DNA from: JADJLQ01 sp034439915
GTDB taxonomy: Bacteria > Bacteroidota > Bacteroidia > Chitinophagales > Saprospiraceae
Direction: 5' to 3'
Assembly: GCA_034439915.1 (NCBI GenBank)
Contig: JAWXBI010000197.1
Span: 1-12,439 of the forward strand
Length of the DNA stretch: 12,439 bases
A program made the translations under genes and the position numbers. Shown here piece after piece: positions 1 through 6,795 of the stretch (positions are counted from its first letter, which is position 1; every line of letters begins with the position of its first letter). A model generated the notes under the pieces. The model made no database searches. It was given only the letters and a program-made list of their open reading frames with translations, and had not been told where the DNA came from.

Positions 1-138
1 AACTCCGACCTAGTAATAATTTTTTTATTGCATTTTATTCTTCCACGTCGAAGCAGCCCATAAGGCACAGCTTCTCTCAAACTTACACCCGTTCCTACAT
101 TGTTCGGGAGGAGTTGATCTCTAATCACACTTAAAATA

Positions 139-792
139 ATGAAATCTTATAAAAATTATTTTCACCAAACCATAAAATCCAATTACCATATGGAGTCAAT
201 ATCCATTATTTCTGAAATTGAGAAAAATTACAGCTTGATTTCAAAGGATACCGCATTTGCCAAAACTTCAAAAAATCCCATCGACCGAAGACTGGATTTC
301 TGTGGTTACTTTTTAGCCATGATCCAAACCCTGGATGCCAGAAAAGAAAGTTTTGAAACGATCAGAAGGATATGTATTGAGGTTGTCCTGGAGTATGTCA
401 GGCCAAAAAATAAATGGGAGGCATTTTTGAAACGATTGCCTGCCAAACTCACCAATACCTGGTTGAGCAGGTTAGTATTTAAAAAATTAAATGCCAGGTT
501 CAGCACCAAAGACTCTCCGGATGGTTTTGTAGCCCGTATCATCACCGATAAAGTGGAAACTTACGGGTTGGGTTATGGATTCGATATCCTGGAATGCGGG
601 ATTTGTAAATTGTTTAATAAACATAATTATTCCAAATACGCCTCTATTCTTTGTGAGGTGGATGAGGTCACTTCCGGCCTTGCAGGATTAAAATTGATCC
701 GGACAGGGACTATCGCGCTCGGGGCAAAAAAATGTGATTTCCGGTTTCAGGCAATGATCACCCTGCCGGGTAAAGAAGTATTTTTTCTTTAA
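139..792 (+). CDS. L-2-amino-thiazoline-4-carboxylic acid hydrolase family protein
   Basis: This 217-residue cytoplasmic protein has no signal peptide and no clear membrane segment. Its C-terminal half has the signature I associate with the ATC hydrolase family (Pfam ATC_hydrolase): ECGICK at residues 152-157, CEVD at 172-175, RTGT at 188-191 and GAKKCDFRF at 195-203. The founding member opens the thiazoline ring of L-2-amino-thiazoline-4-carboxylate on the route to cysteine. Most members are annotated by homology only, so the substrate here is unknown. The conserved Cys153, Cys156, Cys172 and Cys199 are probably structural or catalytic. The N-terminal part (about 1-90) is helical and poorly conserved in my recollection. 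The start at 139 gives a full-length protein; Met18 is an alternative. No Shine-Dalgarno sequence is visible, as is usual in Bacteroidota. It is the only plus-strand gene and has no obvious partner in the window. The family assignment is fairly sure, the reaction is not. Confidence 0.75.
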   Translation: MKSYKNYFHQTIKSNYHMESISIISEIEKNYSLISKDTAFAKTSKNPIDRRLDFCGYFLAMIQTLDARKESFETIRRICIEVVLEYVRPKNKWEAFLKRLPAKLTNTWLSRLVFKKLNARFSTKDSPDGFVARIITDKVETYGLGYGFDILECGICKLFNKHNYSKYASILCEVDEVTSGLAGLKLIRTGTIALGAKKCDFRFQAMITLPGKEVFFL

Positions 793-970
793 GATCACCG
801 GAGTGAGATAAGCTACGAACTGTTTAAACTCTTCATCAGTGAATCGGTCCGTCTCTTCAAAGTGCGCTCATAAATTTGCGAATTGAGTAGAGTCCATTGC
901 CCGGAAATTAGTCTGAAAAAGTCTTTATAAAAATAAAAAATAAAGTACAGAATACAACTTTCCCTGTTAT

Positions 971-1104
971 TTACACGAAGAGCTTGAACTGCACTTCATT
1001 CATCAAGGTGACCCGTTTAGGGTATAACTTTGATCCACGTTAATTGCAAAATCCAGGTTGAAGAGGAGTTGCCCTCCTGATTTAGTACTTCTGGCATTGA
1101 AAAA
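971..1104 (-). pseudogene. Possible degraded C-terminal protein remnant, frameshifted
   Basis: Two overlapping minus-strand frames each read like protein. One (1104 down to 1003) contains GQLLFNLDFAIN and then stops. The other (1039 down to 971) contains LYPKRVTLMNEVQFKLFV and then stops. A single frameshift near 1025-1039 would join them into one C-terminal tail of alternating polar and hydrophobic residues, as in a beta-strand. I do not recognise the family. With so short a stretch, chance cannot be excluded. Confidence 0.25.
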
Positions 1105-1111
1105 TCAGGAG
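1074..1111. repeat. Perfect 10-bp inverted repeat (stem-loop)
   Basis: The arms CTCCTGATTT (1074-1083) and AAATCAGGAG (1102-1111) are perfectly complementary around an 18-nt loop. No T-run follows on either strand, so a simple intrinsic terminator is not indicated. Confidence 0.5.
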
Positions 1112-1152
1112 CCAAGATAACAACATTGCCAATTTGTTATACTCAAAAAACT

Positions 1153-1197
1153 GAACCACAGCGCAGCGATAGAACTTAGGACACATAGAACTTCATA
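1153..1197. repeat. Copy of ACACATAG-type dispersed repeat
   Basis: This stretch, with GAACCACAG, AGCGATAGAAC and GGACACATAGAAC, resembles in reverse complement the repeat around 9306-9350. It also shares the CACATAG words found at 9363-9460. Such ACCACATAGACACATAG-like sequences recur between genes in this window and resemble intergenic repeats I recall from Bacteroidota genomes. Confidence 0.45.
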
Positions 1198-1259
1198 TAG
1201 GTTTATATGACCAAACAAGTACTCTAATCTTAGAATGTATTCCACCTTACTTTCTATTA

Positions 1260-1297
1260 AAAGCCGAAATACCTGCAAATACTGTTACTCCGGCTTT
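1260..1297 (-). terminator. Candidate terminator downstream of the M14 peptidase
   Basis: The arms AAAGCCG and CGGCTTT (1260-1266 and 1291-1297) form a 7-bp stem around a 24-nt loop. On the minus strand the second arm continues as CGGCTTTTAAT, a short T-run. It begins about 40 nt after the peptidase stop codon. The long loop and short T-tract make this tentative. Confidence 0.3.
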
Positions 1298-1337
1298 CAC
1301 TACAAAACCCTATAAATACAAAATAAGTAACAAAGGC

Positions 1338-3083
1338 TTACCTAATCTTGCTCACCACCCCCCCCTTCCTACTATCCACCATCACGGTATATCCACTGGC
1401 GCCCTGTATTATCCACCTCACCGTCACCGTTCCCAATCCCGGTATATTCTTAACCGCTATGTTGGCCGGATCGGTTTTTTGTTCTGTGGTAATATTTAAA
1501 TCGGCATTGTCTACGACCATACCGGCCAGTACTTTTGGCCCGGTGAGGGTGATATAATCCGGTCTTTCGATTTTATATTTGAGGTCCTGGCTGGAATGAG
1601 TAGGCATGAGGCGGCTGTTGGAGATGATGGCTGTCACCTGTTTTAATCCATCTCCCAGGTCTTTTTCAATCAATGTATCAATAGCTAGTTTTGGTGTATG
1701 ATAACAATGGTAAATCGTAAACGACATATTGCGGTGGGCGTCGCTCTCCAGTAAAAACCCGGGATGGGCCCGGCCAAAATTCTTTTTAAATCCACCAATT
1801 TCAATCTTACCATACTGTGGATGGTCATACTCATGCCAATCCACAAAAGCGTCTTTGAATAAGGTAAACCGGTCAAACAGGAAGGAAGTATTGTCCTGGG
1901 GATCGCGGGTAGCATCTTTGTTGTAAAACAGGTAAGGGGTCCACAATTCATTAGAAAAAGTATATACCCCACGGCCTCCATAAAACCAATCGAGTTCACC
2001 CCCATATGCAGAGTATAGATCTTTATAGACTATTAAATAACGATAACCTGGTATCAGTTCCTCACCTTTTTTACCTATGATATCATAGACCTGTAAATCC
2101 TGTGGATTATAGGTTTGAAGGTCGTTGGGATCACCAGGTCCACGCAGGATCATACCACCAGCATTGTGATAGGATTGGGCTGCTGCAATATTGGGGTGTT
2201 TCATTACAAATTCCTGTACAGCCCTGTTTTCAGGCAGGGAGAAAGGATATTTATACGCTCCGTTCTGGACATAATTGGGTTGCCAGCCCCATCCCCAGTC
2301 GCGGTTGGGATCGTATTCAAACGTGTAACCATCTTCATTGACCTGGCCGTCGCCGTCGTTGTCTTTGCCTTCGAGTCCCAACAATTCGTAACTCCCTTTT
2401 TCCTCGGGGCCAACCCGGATCATCCGTCTGGGATCCGAGGGATCTGCGCGTAATCGTCCATTGGGATTCAGGCGTCGCATTTGCAGGATTTCATTATCTC
2501 CGTCCAGATCGTCGTATCCATCTTCATCTACCTGGCCATCGCGGTCATTATCTACGGGGATCACACCAGAGCGCGGCGAACTCCCGGTATTGGGCTCATG
2601 AAAATAACTATCGCGGCCATCGGGATTGATGCTGGGTATAATATAAAATACCTTATCCGCCAGCAATTCCTGGATAAACCGGGTATCCTTAAAGGTCTCG
2701 GTGAGATACCAGGCTGTATATAAAGAAAATTCAGTGCCCTGCACTTCATTGGAATGGATATTGCCATCGATGTACATCCCGGGCTTTTTATCGGGGCTGC
2801 CTTTTTTAAAATCGGTGATCGTGAGGCACCAGATATCGCGGCCTTTGTAGGACTTACCGATCGATTCGAGTTTAGCCAGTTCGGGGTAGGCACCGGCAAT
2901 TTTTTTGCAAATCTCAGTGAGGCCGGCATGGTCATTATAACGATTCCAGCTTATGGCTACCTTGGGGTTGACGGGGGATCCGGCGGCTTTGAAAATTTGA
3001 TCGGCGTTTTGGGAGAACGCGATTACATTGCAAAGCAAGAACATTAAGAGCACCTTGGAAAAACAAGAAAAATGATTCGACAT
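1338..3083 (-). CDS. Secreted M14-family zinc carboxypeptidase
   Basis: This 581-residue exported protein starts with a signal peptide (residues 1-24, hydrophobic VLLMFLLCNVIAF, cleavage near FSQ). The M14 metallopeptidase fold spans about 50-420. The zinc ligands are His110 and Glu113 in IHSNE and His306 in SYHNAGG. The substrate-binding Asn260-Arg261 pair lies in DPNRDWGWG, Tyr368 lies in ELDWFYGG, and the catalytic Glu379 lies in TFSNELW. All key carboxypeptidase residues are therefore present and it should be active. A large insertion between the first and second zinc-ligand motifs carries DxDxDG-type loops (178-189, 192-199, 241-252) that probably bind calcium. Residues 430-581 form a C-terminal beta-rich extension ending without an obvious type IX sorting signal. 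It probably trims peptides in the periplasm or outside the cell. The inactive paralog lies 322 bp upstream on the same strand. The start gives a clean signal peptide. Confidence 0.9.
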   Translation of the reverse strand: MSNHFSCFSKVLLMFLLCNVIAFSQNADQIFKAAGSPVNPKVAISWNRYNDHAGLTEICKKIAGAYPELAKLESIGKSYKGRDIWCLTITDFKKGSPDKKPGMYIDGNIHSNEVQGTEFSLYTAWYLTETFKDTRFIQELLADKVFYIIPSINPDGRDSYFHEPNTGSSPRSGVIPVDNDRDGQVDEDGYDDLDGDNEILQMRRLNPNGRLRADPSDPRRMIRVGPEEKGSYELLGLEGKDNDGDGQVNEDGYTFEYDPNRDWGWGWQPNYVQNGAYKYPFSLPENRAVQEFVMKHPNIAAAQSYHNAGGMILRGPGDPNDLQTYNPQDLQVYDIIGKKGEELIPGYRYLIVYKDLYSAYGGELDWFYGGRGVYTFSNELWTPYLFYNKDATRDPQDNTSFLFDRFTLFKDAFVDWHEYDHPQYGKIEIGGFKKNFGRAHPGFLLESDAHRNMSFTIYHCYHTPKLAIDTLIEKDLGDGLKQVTAIISNSRLMPTHSSQDLKYKIERPDYITLTGPKVLAGMVVDNADLNITTEQKTDPANIAVKNIPGLGTVTVRWIIQGASGYTVMVDSRKGGVVSKIR

Positions 3084-3148
3084 GATTAGGATTTTAAAAA
3101 AAAATAGGCTTTGATTAATTAATTTATTTATCCATCAATTAGTTATAT

Positions 3149-3356
3149 CCCCCTGACCCCTCGCTCCGCTGCTCCGCTGCTCCGCTGCTATGCAGACTCG
3201 CTTAGGGGAACCCTTTTGTTGATCATTTTGCTAAAGCTAAAATTCACACCATTAGTTTGAGGAGTATCGGCCAGGCCATTTTTTAAATCACCAATTTTTT
3301 GATCAGGTATCAAACATTTCGGTTCTCCTGAGCGCGGAGCGCGAGGGGTCAGGGGG
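3149..3356. repeat. Inverted repeat with 16-bp perfect arms (MITE-like)
   Basis: The left arm CCCCCTGACCCCTCGC (3149-3164) and the right arm GCGAGGGGTCAGGGGG (3341-3356) are exact reverse complements. Similarity continues inward as CTCCGC-rich sequence. The whole is 208 bp without a transposase, the size of a miniature mobile element or a palindromic intergenic repeat. The motif CTGACCCC recurs in the repeat cluster at 6136-6417. Confidence 0.6.
3164..3187. repeat. Three tandem 8-bp units CTCCGCTG
   Basis: Three exact head-to-tail copies of CTCCGCTG directly follow the left arm of the inverted repeat. This looks like slippage expansion of the arm sequence. Confidence 0.7.
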
Positions 3357-3405
3357 GTGTGAATGTTATAAATTCCAGGAATATAGCAGTTCAAAACCAT
3401 CAGAT

Positions 3406-5043
3406 TTAAAGATCAATAATTATGGTTTTACCTCCGGTCGTCGGGCTACCTGCTTCTATGGTAAGTTTACCGCTGCCTTTAACCAACCAGCTCAGAGATT
3501 GTGAACCATAACCTTCGAGCGCGTTCAGTACCTGGATTTTTTTACCGCTGATTACGGATTGGGTAGCCAGGGTATTCAATTTTACATTGATGCGTTTGAC
3601 CCAGTAAGACCTTTCGCCGAGTTTGGAGTGAGAGGCCAGTGCGCCTTTGTTGATAATGTCCAAAGTAATCCGGGTCAGGCCTCCTCCTATTTTTTCCGTT
3701 TTAAGGTTAACGATATCCAACTCGGGTTGATAACCTGCAAGTTTGACCAGGAAGTTGCTGTGTTTTTTGACCAGGTCGGCTACTATTTTATAAGGAGGAT
3801 TGATCATGGCAAATGGATCGACTCCACCAACCACCACTTTTTGATTGGAAAAATCGGGATGCTGAATCAATTTCCAGGGAGTAAAGGTATTGGTGATGTC
3901 CTGCTGACTTGCCCATCGCAGATAATTGGCCATAGGATCTTCGAGGGTAAAGGCCTTCTCTTGTTTGGTAGTATCCGGTTTGGTTTTTGGGACCCACCAG
4001 CCGGGGGTACTGAAACTATACCTTCCATAATGAAAATAAGCCCAGGAATAGAAGTCGCCTCCACCGGCATTGGCTGCTGGGGCATCCTTCACGTTTACCG
4101 CTTTATTGTATAGGTCAGAGACCATGCTATTGATTTTGACATCTTGTTGTAACCAGGCTGCTACTATAGTTTGAGTGGCAGCGGTCGCATTATAAGTCAG
4201 TGGAGTGGATAGATTATTATTGCTGCCAAAGCTAACCACAGCATACACATTAAATTGTTCGTATAAATAATCAACAAGGGCACGAGTCTCCAATTCAGAG
4301 ACGGCAAATTCACCGGATCCCGGAGTAAATGAAGGGTGTTTATAAGTAAAGTTTTTATTGAACCATACACCGCCTTCTCCATCTTCATTCATAGCTCCGT
4401 CTTTGTCATTGTCGATACCTTCCATATAAATAGCGAATGTTCCTTTTTCTCCTTTGCTCAGATCCGCTTTGACCAGGACCCGCGGATCATCCGGATGGGT
4501 TTTATATTCGCCAACAGGTGATTCTATTCGCATCATCGTAATTTTTCCATTGCCATCCAGGTCATCCAATCCGTCTTCATTGGTCTTGCCATCGCGGTCA
4601 TCATCGGTGATGGTGGCATTGCCCTGACGCTCATATTTGATAGCTGCAAAATATTGCTCCATGGCATCGGGGCTCATGTTGGGAAAAACATAGAATGTCG
4701 TTTTGTTCAATAAGGTTTTGATGCTGTCCGTGGCACTGCCTTGCAATAGATTTTCTGCAAATCCAATGGCAAGTTCTGTCCCGATCAAATAATTGCCTTC
4801 CACCCCCCCGACTACGACTAAGGCGGGTTTTGTATCCATATTTCCAGAGCCTATAGTGAGTTGCCAGATATCTTTACCACCGGCTGTTTTGATTAGGGAG
4901 TGCAGTTTGGTGAGTTGGGGATAAGTCCTGGCCAGGGAATTAAGACGGGCGGTTTGTTGGGAATAGTTGCTATATCCGGTTTGTGCATTTATGAAGGACA
5001 GGAAAATCAATAAAAAAAGGCAGGTGGTCAGAAATTTAGACAT
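3406..5043 (-). CDS. Catalytically dead M14 carboxypeptidase paralog, secreted
   Basis: This 545-residue protein has a signal peptide (1-20, LTTCLFLLIFLSFINA, then Q21). It aligns colinearly with the M14 peptidase downstream (1338-3083). Shared blocks include the DxDxDG loops (147-158, 161-168, 211-222), the HPDDPRVLVK segment (183-192) and the C-terminal beta-rich tail. The active site is lost. The equivalents of the zinc ligands His110, Glu113 and His306 are Glu82 (GVEGN), Tyr85 and Gly273 (SFGSN). The Asn-Arg pair has become Asn229-Lys230. The catalytic Glu379 position is Pro347 (FSTPGWW). Only the tyrosine (Tyr336) seems kept. The frame is intact over its full length, so the protein is probably made and used as a non-enzymatic partner, binding module or regulator. 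That role is inference. It is transcribed before the active paralog, with a 322-bp repeat-containing gap between them. Confidence 0.85.
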   Translation of the reverse strand: MSKFLTTCLFLLIFLSFINAQTGYSNYSQQTARLNSLARTYPQLTKLHSLIKTAGGKDIWQLTIGSGNMDTKPALVVVGGVEGNYLIGTELAIGFAENLLQGSATDSIKTLLNKTTFYVFPNMSPDAMEQYFAAIKYERQGNATITDDDRDGKTNEDGLDDLDGNGKITMMRIESPVGEYKTHPDDPRVLVKADLSKGEKGTFAIYMEGIDNDKDGAMNEDGEGGVWFNKNFTYKHPSFTPGSGEFAVSELETRALVDYLYEQFNVYAVVSFGSNNNLSTPLTYNATAATQTIVAAWLQQDVKINSMVSDLYNKAVNVKDAPAANAGGGDFYSWAYFHYGRYSFSTPGWWVPKTKPDTTKQEKAFTLEDPMANYLRWASQQDITNTFTPWKLIQHPDFSNQKVVVGGVDPFAMINPPYKIVADLVKKHSNFLVKLAGYQPELDIVNLKTEKIGGGLTRITLDIINKGALASHSKLGERSYWVKRINVKLNTLATQSVISGKKIQVLNALEGYGSQSLSWLVKGSGKLTIEAGSPTTGGKTIIIDL

Positions 5044-5071
5044 GCGGACGAATATTAGTTGGCGAATATAC

Positions 5072-5306
5072 TGTAGCGGCGCAATTCATTCGCCGGAGTC
5101 TGAGGCTTTCTTATCAATACGAAGAAATCAAAGTTAGATTTGTTCACGGATCGGCGCTTAGCGAAGCGAAAAACGCCGATACAAAGACCGTGGAATGTAG
5201 CGGCGCAATTCATTCGCCGGAGTCTGAGGCTTTCTTATCAATACGAAGAAATTAAAGTTAGATAGTTTACGGATCGGGGCTCAACGCAGCGAAAGATGCC
5301 GCTACT
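5072..5306. repeat. Two tandem copies of a 124-bp GC-rich intergenic repeat
   Basis: Copy 1 starts at 5072 and copy 2 at 5196. The first 60 or more bases, from TGTAGCGGCGCAATTCATTC onward, are nearly identical, and the ends diverge. Each unit contains self-complementary stretches: GGCGcaattcattCGCC near the start, and in copy 1 ATCGGCG...CGCCGAT near the end. The last bases of copy 2 (GCCGCTACT) are roughly the inverse of the unit start (AGTAGCGGC versus TGTAGCGGC), so the block has inverted termini. It fills the whole gap between the DUF1080 gene and the inactive M14 gene. Confidence 0.75.
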
Positions 5307-5943
5307 GAATTGTTCTGATTAAAATATCCTTATACGATACCTGCGCTTTTCCACCTCCATGTATTTGTAAGCCGATGAGTCCGTCTTTAGGAAGGGTGAG
5401 ATCCGGTTCGGTATAATCAACGGTTTGTCGGCCGTTTAAAAAAAGCTGGATCCGCTGACCTTCCGCACGGATCTCATACTCATTCCAATCACCCAATTTA
5501 ACGATCGAAGCCGAAGTGGCCGAGTCGGGCCCGGCCAGGACCTTATTCCTCCTGGACTCGTCATACAATGCCCCATAATAATTTTCTCCCATGTCGGCCT
5601 GATACCCTATCATTTCATAGGACGGATCCGTTGCCCGTTGACTTCTGATCTGTACCCCGGCATTGATAAAGCCTACAGTGCCTTCTAATTTGAACTTTAG
5701 TTTCAGGATAAAATTGCCAAAGGATTGGGTAGTACAAAGGAAGTCATTGTGCGGTACGGTATCCGACAGCGAGCCACCGGCGAGGGCATTATCAATGATC
5801 CGCCAGGTTTTTAGGGTATCTCCCTGCCAGCCGGTAAACGTGTGGCCATCAAATAAAGAGATATAACCGGGTTCTTTACCTGTAGTACAACAAATTAAAA
5901 CTAGCAGAATAAAGAGCAGTGAAAACGGGTATCGAAATTTCAT
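5302..5943 (-). CDS. DUF1080 (3-keto-disaccharide hydrolase-like) exported protein
   Basis: I place the start at Met 5943, giving 213 residues. An upstream in-frame ATG at 5979 would put 12 more residues before a normal signal sequence. Residues 3-19 form a hydrophobic export signal ending ICC at 17-19. It may be a lipoprotein, although Cys just before the modified Cys is unusual. The rest is one DUF1080 concanavalin-like beta-sandwich: LFDG (30-33) with Trp39, NAGVQIRS (94-101), YQADMG (114-119), LYDE (126-129), WNEYEI (153-158) and GLIGLQIHGG (188-197). Family members are linked to carbohydrate binding or hydrolysis, including 3-keto-glycosides. The substrate here is unknown. The stop codon TAG lies in the end of the adjacent tandem repeat. 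The domain is essentially complete. No promoter or ribosome binding site was recognised. Confidence 0.85.
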   Translation of the reverse strand: MKFRYPFSLLFILLVLICCTTGKEPGYISLFDGHTFTGWQGDTLKTWRIIDNALAGGSLSDTVPHNDFLCTTQSFGNFILKLKFKLEGTVGFINAGVQIRSQRATDPSYEMIGYQADMGENYYGALYDESRRNKVLAGPDSATSASIVKLGDWNEYEIRAEGQRIQLFLNGRQTVDYTEPDLTLPKDGLIGLQIHGGGKAQVSYKDILIRTIQ

Positions 5944-6017
5944 AATTGAAGTTAAGCAGATTATCTTAATTCTCCACAACTCTTATTGGTGGATTCATCC
6001 TATGTACCCCTAAACAT

Positions 6018-6135
6018 TTATCGCACTACATTATAATCAATTTTTTCAGGCTTGGTAAAACGGATGGCACCCTTACCGTAACTCACGCCCTTTAATTCAC
6101 CTCTATAAGCCTGCATAACGTCTTGTTTCAGGCCC
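6018..6135 (-). pseudogene. C-terminal fragment of a DUF1801-like protein
   Basis: In one minus-strand frame about 38 codons run to a TAA stop at 6018-6020. The readable tail includes LKQDVMQAYRGELKGVSYGK (20 residues) followed by GAIRFTKPEKIDYNVVR. The pattern GKGAIRF-x(5-8)-hydrophobic resembles the C-terminus of DUF1801/YdhG-like proteins, which are usually 110-140 residues long. The 5' part is missing. The coding-like sequence stops where the first CTGACCCCAGAATCCC repeat begins (6136), suggesting that the repeat insertion or a deletion removed it. Family assignment is moderate, and the fragment is too short to be functional. Confidence 0.45.
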
Positions 6136-6704
6136 CTGACCCCAGAATCCCAATGTTCAAATTATGGTATTTGGGATCTGGGGAACCATGCCATAATATT
6201 CTAGCATAACCCTAATTCCATACACAACTCTTACCGAACAAGAGGTATTTGAATAAACTTAAGCTGACTATCGAGCCAATGGTTTCCCCAGAATCGACTG
6301 CTACAATCATTAAATTTAGCAGACTCTTTAGTCGATTGCTAGGGTCAGCGAGGAACGAGCGGGGGCATTAGCGTATTTCAAGTCCGTATTTACCCCCGCT
6401 CGTTCCTCGCTGACCCCAGAATCCCAATGATCAAAATATGGTATTTGGGATCTGGGGGACCATACCTTAATATTCTAGCATAACCCTAATTCCATACACA
6501 ACTCTTACCGAACAAGAGGTATTTGAATAAACTTAAGCTGACTATCGAGCCTATGGTTTCCCCAGAATCGACTGCTACAATCATTAAAATTTACCAGACT
6601 CTTTAGCCGATTTCCGGGGGAACCATACCTTATTATTCTAGTATAACCCTAATTCCATAAACAACTCTTACTAAACAAGTAGTATTTCAATAAGCTTAAG
6701 CTAC
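6136..6704. repeat. Repeat cluster: two full copies and one partial copy of a ~203-bp unit
   Basis: Copy A is 6136-6337 and copy B is 6410-6612, offset 274 bp and about 95% identical by eye. Partial copy C (about 6616-6704) matches the internal segment from GGGGAACCAT to AATAAGCTTAAGCTAC and is more diverged. Each full unit starts with its own hairpin, CCCCAGAATCCCAA pairing with TTGGGATCTGGGG with one bulge (6140-6183 in A). No open reading frame is present, so this is a non-autonomous intergenic element. Confidence 0.75.
6342..6416. repeat. Perfect 24-bp inverted repeat between repeat copies A and B
   Basis: The arms 6342-6365 and 6393-6416 are exact reverse complements over 24 bp, very GC-rich (GCTCGTTCCTCGCTGACC core), around a 27-nt loop. 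The right arm runs directly into copy B. The RNA or single-stranded DNA form would be an extremely stable stem. Confidence 0.85.
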
Positions 6705-6795
6705 TTTACGCCTCCCTGTTCGAGCGTCTGAAAACCTCATACAAATATTCTTAAAATACTTTTCGTCACCTACAATTGGTGAAACCATTAATTAA

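Larger units (their letters stand above)
793..1337. other. Gene-poor interval with hairpins and a dispersed repeat
   Basis: No intact gene is visible in these 545 bases. The interval holds a possible degraded coding remnant (971-1104, minus), a perfect 10-bp stem (1074-1083 with 1102-1111), a copy of the ACACATAG-type dispersed repeat (about 1153-1197) and a terminator-like hairpin (1260-1297). It separates the plus-strand gene on the left from the minus-strand genes on the right, so it is where convergent transcripts would end. Confidence 0.6.
3084..3405. other. Intergenic interval bounded by a long inverted repeat
   Basis: These 322 bases lie between the two M14 genes. A minus-strand reading frame of 70 codons exists (3188-3400), but it overlaps the repeat arms and shows no protein signature, so I leave it out. 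The content is a 16-bp inverted repeat enclosing about 176 bp, plus three tandem CTCCGCTG units inside the left end. No convincing promoter for the downstream peptidase was found. Confidence 0.55.
5944..6795. other. Long repeat-rich interval without intact genes
   Basis: These 852 bases carry a 3'-terminal gene fragment on the minus strand (6018-6135), followed by two full and one partial copy of a roughly 203-bp repeat (6136-6704) and a perfect 24-bp-arm hairpin between the first two copies. The last stretch (6705-6795) shows only a weak stem TCACC/GGTGA near 6766-6782, downstream of the dps-like gene, without a T-run. Confidence 0.6.

Noticed and set aside
3188..3400. Minus-strand frame of 70 codons between the two M14 genes
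   Set aside because: It overlaps both arms of the inverted repeat, has biased Pro/Arg-rich sequence from the repeat and shows no family motif.
3559..4113. Long plus-strand open frame of 184 codons
   Set aside because: It lies entirely antisense to the inactive M14 paralog, whose protein sequence is clearly real; the plus frame has no recognisable domain.
5944..5979. Twelve-residue upstream extension of the DUF1080 protein
   Set aside because: A normal signal peptide starts at Met 5943 (MKFRYPFS); the extension would place charged and polar residues in front of it.
6766..6782. Terminator after dps
   Set aside because: The stem TCACC/GGTGA has only 5 bp and no T-run follows on the minus strand.
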